Shown here: positions 9,101-15,642 of the stretch, one piece after another
Position numbering within the stretch: the first letter of the stretch is position 1
Layout: the number at the start of each line of letters is the position of its first letter
Assembly (NCBI GenBank): GCA_964607915.1
Contig: CAZSMU010000059.1
Span: 1-21,685, forward strand
DNA length: 21,685 bases
Direction: 5' to 3'
Origin: JADJPL01 sp964607915
Lineage (GTDB): Bacteria > Bacteroidota > Bacteroidia > Chitinophagales > Saprospiraceae
Program-made: the position numbers and the translations under genes
The notes under the pieces: generated by a model
Databases searched by the model: none
What the model was told of the DNA's origin: nothing
The model's input: the letters and a program-made list of their open reading frames with translations, nothing else

Positions 9101-9812
9101 CAGTATGCTCGCTGAGCCCGCTCATGCCTGTGCTCCGCTGCGCGACGCCCTCTTGTCCGCGGGTCCTGCGTTTATACATCTTTTTTCAGCCCCGGAAGGA
9201 GGGAACAAAGTCGGAGATGCCGCTTCACTTGCCCTGAGAACGCGGGCTTTCCCCCTGCTGGCAGGTACGGTGGCAGAGGCCGGCTACTCCCTGCAGGGAA
9301 ACCCCTCGCCGGAAACCGACTGGGTGTCGGCAGACATACCCCTGCCCGACGGAAGCGCGATGTATTTTTATACTTATGCCGACTGGTTGTGCAGCCTCCC
9401 TTCCTGGAGCACTGCGTTCAGGCCCTGGAGGCCGGAAGAAGGCAGCCCCTTGACGGTTCCGCTGTACCTGCAGGCAGAAGGATCAGGAAAAAAAGGCAAA
9501 GTGCCCGTAGTAGCCCGCGAAGGGCTGGGCCCGGCCAGCTTCGAATACTGGATTCCCTCAGAGGAAGTATTGCAGATGACCCAGGCCGCCCTTTCCCATT
9601 GGAACAGCCTGCGCAGACTGACGGACACCTACCACACCGCACAGCAGGGTAAAGCAGAAGAACAAGCTGCCAAAGAACACATGGCGGCGGAACAGGCTCT
9701 GTGGCGCCGGGAATTCGAAGAACGCCTCGAAGCTGAACAAATCATATGGATGGGGCAGGTCAAGGAACGCCTGCGGGAAAAATTGCTCGCCCTTTCAAAA
9801 ATGAGATCATAA
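6114..9812 (+). CDS. large PFOR-like iron-sulfur protein of the rnf operon
   Basis: About 1232 aa. By-eye alignment to pyruvate:ferredoxin oxidoreductase: residues 10-180 resemble domain I (GSLPFTLGLAQAG; MQCGGLAFSAGTAQEAVAMGLIA), about 265-320 domain II (ERWLIGDW...GVLEIRQWAPFPG), then a two-cluster ferredoxin domain V with C506/509/512/516 (CTACGACFAACPHAAL) and C643/646/649/653 (CVGCGICAESCPEGAM). From about 700 to 1150 it resembles domain VI. Three departures stand out: no gamma domain is recognisable, the clusters are about 125 residues apart with an inserted helical segment, and the domain VI proximal-cluster cysteines and GDG motif are absent (SYAQVAGG; PLQ at 941-943). The C-terminus (about 1165-1232) is a charged coiled coil. 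Pyruvate oxidation is therefore unlikely; an electron-transfer or scaffold role beside RnfB/RnfC is inferred. The start ATG 6114 overlaps the rnfB stop by 8 nt and has GGAG 7 nt upstream; a TTG at 6093 is less likely. Confidence 0.8.
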   Translation: MDNPKMVMEQNNTNGAAIAAAIRDAVAAMETLVGEGISGLRINRTGRNAYGRRAISLPKGSLPFTLGLAQAGVRASAWVNDSTFQKERESFLDAVRRKTPLVVYVEQPGFEATFPFLMQCGGLAFSAGTAQEAVAMGLIAHWVSERALLPAAVLICPRGTAQEDPGLMAGEKMASWLGDPDEQIESPTPAQQILFGPKRRRVPQWFNLDVPALLNPRKAGKAAADERAAGIRFFESHLEGLIAEGLQAFKAWTGLEYGPCTAHTEGKPERWLIGDWSQAGSLQAGWSAAPKIEKSKTGVLEIRQWAPFPGYTLAPFLSMASALTVMEPPFQTQPLLLKAIQGWTAKNPLSWHSAQAALPLAESQVVLAMKNMEKGGTQKSIVQFGSPFTKSHSASPRHEVLQQEIARAYPGIASEVLAPPLDSAPGLELAAPRLTWMVRRYRDMGPPYSKLNRFYQDTAFFYDQKAVSEVLADPFQALPLIPAGSAGLGNWARERKELPVFEAEACTACGACFAACPHAALPPLALGMEALLKGGMDIALRNGAPLSSLTPLVKNLAALCGREALQDPAASLPEHLEAAFHTLAAQMGLEGEKREKARTDVHALGAILADLPLAFSAPVFAERERQEAGTGLLFSAVSDPLSCVGCGICAESCPEGAMTMQPSDGPRREREEKRFQLWEQLPDTSLETRHQLEAWNQMDPVRTAMLSRASYAQVAGGQGADVGTLHKNTLRALAAILDSGRQDAVDKQLNAIREVADQLSARVHQSLSDALPKHGFGPLEQALGLAEGDKIPLDVLLGHIGEETHLNKIDKQTLQRQMHLIKSLQDLLWVVKEGPSGIGRARFGAAIALEDAEWLGSYPWNHFSTPTILLKEEASFEELKGTLEGVNRHWMDNIRLLRRGRLEAGGKYRPHQHDPELASLEWKDLDAGERSFFPPLLVVVPLQHFGSSPFSWLAEEGLPIKLLLLDTASPDSTTALQQSYEPWYRAMAGTPIPALRSMLAEPAHACAPLRDALLSAGPAFIHLFSAPEGGNKVGDAASLALRTRAFPLLAGTVAEAGYSLQGNPSPETDWVSADIPLPDGSAMYFYTYADWLCSLPSWSTAFRPWRPEEGSPLTVPLYLQAEGSGKKGKVPVVAREGLGPASFEYWIPSEEVLQMTQAALSHWNSLRRLTDTYHTAQQGKAEEQAAKEHMAAEQALWRREFEERLEAEQIIWMGQVKERLREKLLALSKMRS

Positions 9813-9813
9813 G

Positions 9814-11187
9814 ATGCTGCCATTCTCCGCCCCTCAAGGGCTTTCAGAACCGCTGTACACGTTTCGGCACGGGGTACATCCGGAAGAGTTTAAAAGCCTC
9901 TCCGACCACTGTGCCGTCGAGCGCATGCCTTTTGTGGAAACCTACACCTTACCGTTGTCGCAGCACCTCGGGGCAGCGTCCAAAGCGGTGGTGCGCAAAG
10001 GCCAGGAAGTACGCCGTGGCCAGTTGATCGCCGAGCCCGACGGATTCTTGTCGGTCGCCCTGCACAGTCCGGTGGATGGCACCGTGCTCAGCATAGGCCT
10101 GGTCGATCAGCCCAATGGCCAGATGGGGCAGGGTATCCGTATCAAAACGGATCCTTTTTCCACCCAGCAAATACAGAAGCCCGCGCTCGTGGATCCGGAG
10201 TCTGTCGCGCTCCCTGAGTTCCTGAAGGCCGTGCAATGGGCGGGGATGGTCGGTATGGGCGGGGCGGCGTTCCCGGCGCATGTCAAATTCTCTATTCCGA
10301 AAGATAAGACCTGCCGCTACCTCATGCTCAACGGCAGCGAGTGCGAGCCTTTCCTGACCTGCGACCATCGCGTGATGTTAGAGTATGCCGCCGACCTGAT
10401 AGATGGCTTTTCCATCTTGCAGCATTTCATACGGGCAGAGCGCACCCTTATCGGGGTAGAAGCGAACAAAGCCGATGCAGTGCAAACGCTGCGCCGGGTC
10501 GCCGCCGAGAAAAACTTTCCGCTGGAAGTGGTTCCGCTCCAGGTCAAATATCCCCAGGGCGCCGAGAAGATGTTGATTACCGCTATCCTGGGCCATGAAG
10601 TACCCTCCGGCAAGCTGCCCATAGATGCAGGGGCCCTGGTGACGAATGTAGGCACCGTTGCGGCCCTGTCCTGGTATTTCAGGAAGGGGATGCCGCTCAT
10701 CGAGCGGGTAGTGACGGTGAGCGGTACGGCCGTGAAGCGGCCTGCCAACGTATTGGTACCAATTGGTACCCCGATGCGCGAAGTGGTGGAGTATTGCGGT
10801 GGGGTACACACGGGCGCTGTGCGCATCTTGTTAGGCGGCCCCATGATGGGCGTATCCCAAAAAACGCTGGATGTGCCGGTACTGAAGGGTACGTCCGGCA
10901 TCGTGTTGCTGACCGACCAGGAGGTGCAGGGGCTGGATACCTTCAACTGTATCCGCTGTGGCCGTTGTGTGGACGCCTGTCCGATATTTCTCAACCCGGC
11001 CCGGATGGGTCTGATGGCCAAAAAAGGGCTCTGGGAGGACATGGAGGCATTGCATGTGATGGACTGCTTTGAATGTGCCTCCTGCTCCTATGTCTGCCCT
11101 TCCGCAATCCCGTTGGTGCAGAGCTTTCGGGTAGGCAAGGCGATGATTCGTGAAAAAAAGGCCCGGGAGGCCAAAAATCTGCGTTGA
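9814..11187 (+). CDS. rnfC: RnfC, Rnf complex NADH-interacting subunit
   Basis: 457 aa, the normal length for RnfC, the cytoplasmic subunit with the NADH/flavin-binding region that exchanges electrons with RnfB. The N-terminal part has RnfC hallmarks, including SPVDGTV (barrel-sandwich-like) and VGMGGAAFPAHVKFS followed by LNGSECEPFLTCDHR, related to the NuoF-type FMN/NADH region. Two [4Fe-4S] motifs follow: C379/382/385/389 (CIRCGRCVDACPIF) and C418/421/424/428 (CFECASCSYVCPSAIPL). It begins one base after the stop of the PFOR-like gene, and its TGA overlaps the ATG of rnfD (TGATG-type junction), so translation is coupled across the three genes. Confidence 0.95.
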   Translation: MLPFSAPQGLSEPLYTFRHGVHPEEFKSLSDHCAVERMPFVETYTLPLSQHLGAASKAVVRKGQEVRRGQLIAEPDGFLSVALHSPVDGTVLSIGLVDQPNGQMGQGIRIKTDPFSTQQIQKPALVDPESVALPEFLKAVQWAGMVGMGGAAFPAHVKFSIPKDKTCRYLMLNGSECEPFLTCDHRVMLEYAADLIDGFSILQHFIRAERTLIGVEANKADAVQTLRRVAAEKNFPLEVVPLQVKYPQGAEKMLITAILGHEVPSGKLPIDAGALVTNVGTVAALSWYFRKGMPLIERVVTVSGTAVKRPANVLVPIGTPMREVVEYCGGVHTGAVRILLGGPMMGVSQKTLDVPVLKGTSGIVLLTDQEVQGLDTFNCIRCGRCVDACPIFLNPARMGLMAKKGLWEDMEALHVMDCFECASCSYVCPSAIPLVQSFRVGKAMIREKKAREAKNLR

Positions 11188-12173
11188 TGAGCGAGCGATT
11201 ATCCATATCTACTGCGCCTTTTCTCCATGCGCCTTCGACTACCCCCAAAATCATGTGGGAGGTCGTGCTGAGCTTGCTGCCCATTTTTGGGGCGGCGTTC
11301 TATTACTTCGGGCTGAGCGCCGTCCTGGTGAGCTTTGCAGCCATAGCGGGCAGCTTGCTGACCGAGCGGATGCTGGACCCCCGGGGTGCTTCGGCGCTCA
11401 AAGACGGCAGCGCACTGATTACCGGCATGCTCCTGGCGCTTTGCCTGCCGCCCGGCTTTCCGCTTTGGATGGCCTTCCTGGGCGGAATGGTATCCGTCGG
11501 GATTGGCAAATCCATCTGGGGGGGGCTGGGGCAGAACATCTTTAACCCGGCACTGGTGGGCAGGGCTTTTTTACAATCGGCTTTCCCGGCTGCGATTACG
11601 ACCTGGGAGTCGCCCGACGGGCGCTACCTGGAGCCGCGGGGCAGCAACCTGGCTATGCCGCTGTGGAAGGCAGAATCGGTGGATGCGCTGAGTACCGCCA
11701 CACCCCTGGCCAGGATGAAGTTTGACCACGCAGGGACCGATCTTTGGGATCTACTGACCGGCAACACTGCAGGGTCGCTGGGAGAAACCTGTTCAATACT
11801 GCTGATCCTGGCGGGCATCTACCTCGTATATCGCAAAATCGTCAACTGGCGGGTGCCGGTATCTATCTTGCTCGCCGTGATCCTGCCGAGTACGGCCCTA
11901 TACCTCATCGCTCCGGACACCTATCCCTCACCGGCATTTATGGTGGCGGCAGGTGGACTGCTCCTGGGCGCGGTCTATATGGCCACGGACATGGCTACTT
12001 CCCCCATGACCCCCAAAGGGATGTGGATCTACGGGGTCAGTATCGGCATACTGGTCGTCACGATACGGGTATGGGGGGGCTTGCCGGAAGGCGTCATGTA
12101 TGCCATCCTGATCATGAATGCCGTCACACCGTTGATCAACCGGGCAACCCAAAACCGGGTGTACGGCCATTAG
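11187..12173 (+). CDS. rnfD: RnfD, membrane flavoprotein of the Rnf complex
   Basis: 328 aa, highly hydrophobic with about 8-10 membrane segments, typical of the RnfD/NqrB family that carries covalently bound FMN and takes part in ion translocation. The flavinylation motif for ApbE-type flavin transferase (D-x-x-S/T-x-A-T) is present as DALSTATPL, with D166 and the predicted FMN-bearing T172. Other family marks include GQNIFNPALVGRAFL and the late ATDMATSPMTPKG. I chose ATG 11187, which shares its A with the rnfC TGA; a TTG one codon earlier is less likely. No apbE gene is in the window, so flavinylation must rely on a gene elsewhere. Confidence 0.95.
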   Translation: MSERLSISTAPFLHAPSTTPKIMWEVVLSLLPIFGAAFYYFGLSAVLVSFAAIAGSLLTERMLDPRGASALKDGSALITGMLLALCLPPGFPLWMAFLGGMVSVGIGKSIWGGLGQNIFNPALVGRAFLQSAFPAAITTWESPDGRYLEPRGSNLAMPLWKAESVDALSTATPLARMKFDHAGTDLWDLLTGNTAGSLGETCSILLILAGIYLVYRKIVNWRVPVSILLAVILPSTALYLIAPDTYPSPAFMVAAGGLLLGAVYMATDMATSPMTPKGMWIYGVSIGILVVTIRVWGGLPEGVMYAILIMNAVTPLINRATQNRVYGH

Positions 12174-12240
12174 ACTTGTGGCAAGAGGCAGTGAGCAGGG
12201 AAAACAAATCGAACCATGATACAGAAATAACCAAAGAGAT

Positions 12241-12891
12241 ATGGAACACAAAGAACAGCCCGGATTGACCACTTCAAAAGAACCGGGTTCCTTCCGCCTG
12301 ATCGCCACCCTGGGAGTAGCGGGGCTAATGTCCGGACTGTGCCTGGTAGGGGCCTTCCTGTACACAGAGCCCCTGATCCTCGCCGCCAAAGCCCGCGCAC
12401 TGGAAGCAGCCGTGTACGAAGTACTGCCCGGCTGTTCCACATACGACGTCTTTGAATGGAGCGGGGGCAAACTGGAAAAAACAAGCGGCGTCAGCGGCCC
12501 CGGAGAGCGCGTATTCCTGGGCTATGACCCATCCGGCAAACCCCTCGGCTATGCGATTCAGGCACAGGTGCCCGGTTTTCAGGATATCGTAGCCGGAATC
12601 TTTGGGTATGTTCCCGAAAGCAGGACCATCATAGGGTTTAAAGTACTGGAGAGCAAGGAAACCCCAGGCTTGGGCGACAAGATTATAAAGGACCTGGTTT
12701 TTTTGAAAAATTTTGAAAAACTGGCGGTCGAACCGGAAATCGTTTTGGTAAAAGCCGGTCAGAAAGCCAGCCCCAACGAGGTGGACGCCATCACGGGGGC
12801 TACCATATCCTCGCGCGCCGTGGTCAGCCTGCTCAACAAAGGGATACACGACTGGAAACCCCGTTTGGATAAAAATACCGCCCAAAAGTAG
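12241..12891 (+). CDS. rnfG: RnfG, FMN-binding subunit of the Rnf complex
   Basis: 216 aa with one N-terminal membrane helix (about residues 18-42) and a soluble FMN-binding domain placed on the outer side of the membrane. The flavin attachment motif D-x-x-T-G-A-T is seen as DAITGATISS, with D182 and the predicted FMN-linked T188. VPGFQDIVAGIFGYVPE and SKETPGLGDKI are also typical of the RnfG/NqrC family. A 67-bp gap separates it from rnfD, longer than the other spacings in this operon, and contains no gene or clear promoter. Confidence 0.95.
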   Translation: MEHKEQPGLTTSKEPGSFRLIATLGVAGLMSGLCLVGAFLYTEPLILAAKARALEAAVYEVLPGCSTYDVFEWSGGKLEKTSGVSGPGERVFLGYDPSGKPLGYAIQAQVPGFQDIVAGIFGYVPESRTIIGFKVLESKETPGLGDKIIKDLVFLKNFEKLAVEPEIVLVKAGQKASPNEVDAITGATISSRAVVSLLNKGIHDWKPRLDKNTAQK

Positions 12892-12949
12892 GGCATGGAA
12901 GGTATGGCCCCGCAGGTGCGATGCCGAACCCGAAAAAAACAACTGCGCT

Positions 12950-13576
12950 ATGTCGGATAATGAAAAAGGGGGGGTACCCCCCCTCGAAGTCTTTTTGAAA
13001 GGACTATGGGAAGAGAACCCGATTTTTGTGATGGTGCTGGGCATGTGCCCGACTATGGCCGTTACGAATACGGCTATCAACAGCCTGGCGATGGGCGTTT
13101 CGACACTGTTGGTGCTCCTGGGCTCGAGTTGGCTCATCTCTATTTTCCGCAAGGCCATACCGGACCAGGTGCGTATCACCACGTACATCGTGATTATCGC
13201 CACGTTTGTGACGGTCATCGATTTTTTCCTGGCCGCTCTGGCACCGGCAGTCCACAAGGAGCTGGGGGCTTTTATTCCGCTCATTGTGGTCAACTGCCTC
13301 ATCCTGGGCAGAGCAGAAGCCTTTGCAGCCCACAACCCTCCCTTCCAATCCTTCCTGGACGCATTGGGCATGGGCATGGGCTTCACCTTTGCCCTGCTGA
13401 GCATCGGCGTCATCCGGGAGATCCTGGGCAGCGGCTCGCTGTTTACGATTCCCTTATTTGGCGAAGGGTTTGAGCCCTGGGTGATCATGGTGCTGCCCCC
13501 CGGAGGGTTTTTTACCCTGGCCTTCCTGTTGATTGTATTCAAATGGTGGAAAACGAAACGAACGGCCCCGGGGTAG
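12950..13576 (+). CDS. rnfE: RnfE, membrane subunit of the Rnf complex
   Basis: 208 aa with about six membrane helices, of the RnfE/NqrD family. Conserved cysteines C33 (GMCPTMAVTN) and C116 (VVNCLILGRAEAF) are those that, together with the matching pair in RnfA, hold the intramembrane [2Fe-2S] cluster in Rnf and Na+-NQR structures. The motif GRAEAFA and the pattern SIGVIREILGSGS are family-typical. It follows rnfG by 58 bp. The N-terminal extension of about 20 residues before the first helix is normal for RnfE. Confidence 0.95.
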   Translation: MSDNEKGGVPPLEVFLKGLWEENPIFVMVLGMCPTMAVTNTAINSLAMGVSTLLVLLGSSWLISIFRKAIPDQVRITTYIVIIATFVTVIDFFLAALAPAVHKELGAFIPLIVVNCLILGRAEAFAAHNPPFQSFLDALGMGMGFTFALLSIGVIREILGSGSLFTIPLFGEGFEPWVIMVLPPGGFFTLAFLLIVFKWWKTKRTAPG

Positions 13577-13654
13577 AATAGCCTTATGGCGAGGAAGGCG
13601 ATGGTCCCTCCCGCAACAAGGCCATTGGAGGTATGAACGCAAGAAACCGCAATT

Positions 13655-14230
13655 ATGGAACTTTTCTGGATATTTTTCACGACGTTGCTGGTCAACAACT
13701 TCACCTTGTCCTACTTCCTGGGGTTATGCCCATTCCTGGGCGTGACCAACAAATTCGACACAGCACTGCGCCTGGGCATGGCGAATATCTTTGTCATGGT
13801 CATCACGTCGGTCATGGCCTGGGTATTGAACACCTATATCCTCGCCGCTGTGCCGTACCTGCGCTTGATCAGCTTTATCATTGTCATTGCGAGTACAGTA
13901 CAACTGGTCGAGATGGCCATCAAGAAACTGAGCCCCGCCCTGTTCAAGGCGCTGGGCGTTTTTCTCCCCCTGATTACGACCAACTGCGCTATCCTGGGCC
14001 TTGCCCTGTTTCAGACGAGCAAGGAGTACAATCTCATAGAAGGAGTGGTGTACGCATTGGGGGGCGGAGGAGGCATGACGATAGCCCTCGTGCTCATGGC
14101 CGGTATTCGGGAAGAGACCAGGCTGCTCGAAATTCCCAAGCACCTGGAGGGCACCATTTTTAACCTGATTATCGCCGGTATATTATCCATGGCCTTCATG
14201 GGATTTGCCGGCTTGTTTAGTTCACATTGA
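13655..14230 (+). CDS. rnfA: RnfA, membrane subunit of the Rnf complex
   Basis: 191 aa, about six membrane helices, of the RnfA/NqrE family, the pseudo-symmetric partner of RnfE. C25 (LGLCPFLGVTNK) and C111 (TTNCAILGLALF) supply the other half of the [2Fe-2S] cluster site. Glycine-rich LGGGGGMTIAL and GIREE late in the protein are also typical. The start ATG 13655 gives MELFWIFFTTLLVNN, the usual RnfA beginning. An ATG at 13633 right behind a GGAGG is out of frame and does not yield a real protein. It is followed after 3 nt by a small Cys-rich gene. Confidence 0.95.
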   Translation: MELFWIFFTTLLVNNFTLSYFLGLCPFLGVTNKFDTALRLGMANIFVMVITSVMAWVLNTYILAAVPYLRLISFIIVIASTVQLVEMAIKKLSPALFKALGVFLPLITTNCAILGLALFQTSKEYNLIEGVVYALGGGGGMTIALVLMAGIREETRLLEIPKHLEGTIFNLIIAGILSMAFMGFAGLFSSH

Positions 14231-14233
14231 GCT

Positions 14234-14392
14234 ATGGCACATGTTCTGGCAATCTTAGGCCTTGGCCTGCTGTGCGCAGGCTGGATCGCGCTGCAGTTCG
14301 CAGCGCGCAAGGCAGGCACGAAAAACCATTTTGACGACAAGCGAGGGTCTTGCGCAAATTGTACTTGTGGCGGTCAAAGCTGTACGCATTAG
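14234..14392 (+). CDS. NqrM-like small Cys-rich membrane protein
   Basis: A 52-aa gene starting 3 nt after the rnfA stop. Residues 4-24 form one membrane helix (HVLAILGLGLLCAGWIALQF), then a basic stretch (ARKAGTKN) and a short tail with C40, C43, C45 and C50 (CANCTCGGQSC). This layout, a single helix with a cytosolic Cys-rich end containing a C-x-C-x(n)-C pattern, is that of NqrM (DUF539), known in Vibrio as a factor needed to build the iron centre in NqrD/NqrE, the homologues of RnfE/RnfA. Its position directly behind rnfA fits an iron-delivery role for the RnfA/RnfE [2Fe-2S] site. The family match is by pattern, not by search; it could also be an unrelated metal-binding microprotein. Confidence 0.7.
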   Translation: MAHVLAILGLGLLCAGWIALQFAARKAGTKNHFDDKRGSCANCTCGGQSCTH

Positions 14393-14467
14393 AAAAGAGA
14401 ATTTTTGTGCCCATTCGTATCATCCCTGCCAAAAAAAGCCCATTTTTACCGACGAAAACAAAATAGT

Positions 14468-15619
14468 ATGTCGGCACGAATATTGGTTTTTTGGGCTTGC
14501 TGCGCAGGGATGCTGCTTTTTGGTATGTCTGCCATCACCTTAGGGGCCATGGCCCAGCCGCTTCAGGAGCGATTTGGCCTGGATGGGGTAGGGGCGGGAA
14601 CCCTCTTTTCCATTCTGCCCATCGGGATATTGGCCGGCTCTATTTTTTTTGGGCCCATCAGCGACCGCTACGGCTTCCGGTATTTGCTCTCCGGGGCTGC
14701 TATGGCCATGGGCCTGGGCTTTGAAGGGATTGCGCTCACCCACAGCATGCCGCTGTTGTACGGCAGCATCTTCATCTTCGGGTTTGGGGGCGGTATCCTG
14801 AACGGTGCGACGAGCGCGGTCATCAACGACATCAGCACCGGCAACAAAGGAGCGAACCTGAGTTTGTTGGGGGTGTTCTTCGGGGTGGGCGGCCTGGGCA
14901 TGCCCATGCTGCTGGCACTGCTCGAGCGCTGGTTTGCCCCTTTTTCCATTCTGAGTGCGGTAGGCACCGGAGCGATATTGGTAGGTGCCGGGTATCTCCT
15001 GGTGCCTTTTCCGGGAGGGAAAACCGCCGGTATGCCCCTTTCGATGAACCTTTCCCGCTTGTACCAGCCCTTGCTGCTGTTCGTTTCGTTCTTCCTCTTT
15101 TTTCAAAGCGGTATGGAAGGGCTGATCAACAACTGGAGTACTACTTTTCTGACCCAGCGCAGCGTGGTCTCGGAGGCAGATGCCCTTTTTGGTCTTTCGT
15201 TTTACATGTTCGGCATGACCGTCATGCGCCTCCTGGTGGGCAGCGTGCTCCGCACGGTTTCCCGGGTCGGGTTGATGTGGGCCGGGCTGGGGCTGGTAGC
15301 CCTGGGTCTCGTGGGCGTCCAGCAAAGCGGGCCCAAAGAGTTGATCTGGGCAGGACTGTTTCTGGCCGGCTCTGGCCTGGCACTGGGTTTCCCCATCCTC
15401 CTCGGTTTTGTAGGGGAGCGGTTTGCAGATTCTTCGGGGGCTGCCTTCAGCTTTGCTTTTTCCATCGCCTTGGTCGGCAATATGCTGTTTAATTATTCCT
15501 TAGGCTATCTGGTGGACTCGTTTGGGATTTCCCAGTACGTTTTCGCAGTATGGGTCGCCCTGCTGGCCATGGGCATCCTTTTATTTTTCATCCAAAAACA
15601 AGTGCGGCCCCATTCATAG
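14468..15619 (+). CDS. MFS transporter
   Basis: 383 aa with about 12 membrane helices. The motif between helices 2 and 3 is FGPISDRYGFRYLL, matching the major facilitator signature G-x-x-x-D-R-x-G-x-R. Small residue-rich helices (FGFGGGILNGATSAVINDI) resemble the FucP/sugar and drug permease branches, but no substrate can be assigned. I chose ATG 14468 (MSARILVFW), which starts shortly before the first helix; the frame is open back to 14405 but the added residues are hydrophilic and unlike a membrane start. It follows the NqrM-like gene by 75 bp, on the same strand, and its stop sits in a hairpin at 15602-15626. Confidence 0.85.
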   Translation: MSARILVFWACCAGMLLFGMSAITLGAMAQPLQERFGLDGVGAGTLFSILPIGILAGSIFFGPISDRYGFRYLLSGAAMAMGLGFEGIALTHSMPLLYGSIFIFGFGGGILNGATSAVINDISTGNKGANLSLLGVFFGVGGLGMPMLLALLERWFAPFSILSAVGTGAILVGAGYLLVPFPGGKTAGMPLSMNLSRLYQPLLLFVSFFLFFQSGMEGLINNWSTTFLTQRSVVSEADALFGLSFYMFGMTVMRLLVGSVLRTVSRVGLMWAGLGLVALGLVGVQQSGPKELIWAGLFLAGSGLALGFPILLGFVGERFADSSGAAFSFAFSIALVGNMLFNYSLGYLVDSFGISQYVFAVWVALLAMGILLFFIQKQVRPHS

Positions 15620-15626
15620 GCCGCAC
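15602..15626 (+). repeat. perfect inverted repeat over the MFS gene stop codon
   Basis: GTGCGGCC (15602-15609) and GGCCGCAC (15619-15626) form an 8-bp GC-rich stem with a 9-nt loop that holds most of the TAG stop. No T-tract follows on the plus strand, so it is not a classic terminator in that direction, but it may stabilise or end the transcript between the MFS gene and the amidase gene. Confidence 0.45.
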
Positions 15627-15642
15627 ACAACACCTGTAGGAT

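Noticed and set aside
2626..9812. A functional pyruvate:ferredoxin oxidoreductase feeding Rnf
   Set aside because: Neither protein retains the TPP motif, and the gamma domain and proximal cluster cysteines are not seen, so catalysis on 2-oxoacids is not supported.
10755..10770. Perfect 16-bp palindrome (GGTACC, AATT, GGTACC) inside rnfC
   Set aside because: It encodes an ordinary family stretch (VPIGTP) in a conserved gene, so a chance palindrome from the codons is the simplest explanation.
13633..14163. 176-aa open frame with GGAGG directly before its ATG
   Set aside because: It is an out-of-frame shadow of rnfA; the product is not membrane-like and the RnfA frame shows all family motifs.
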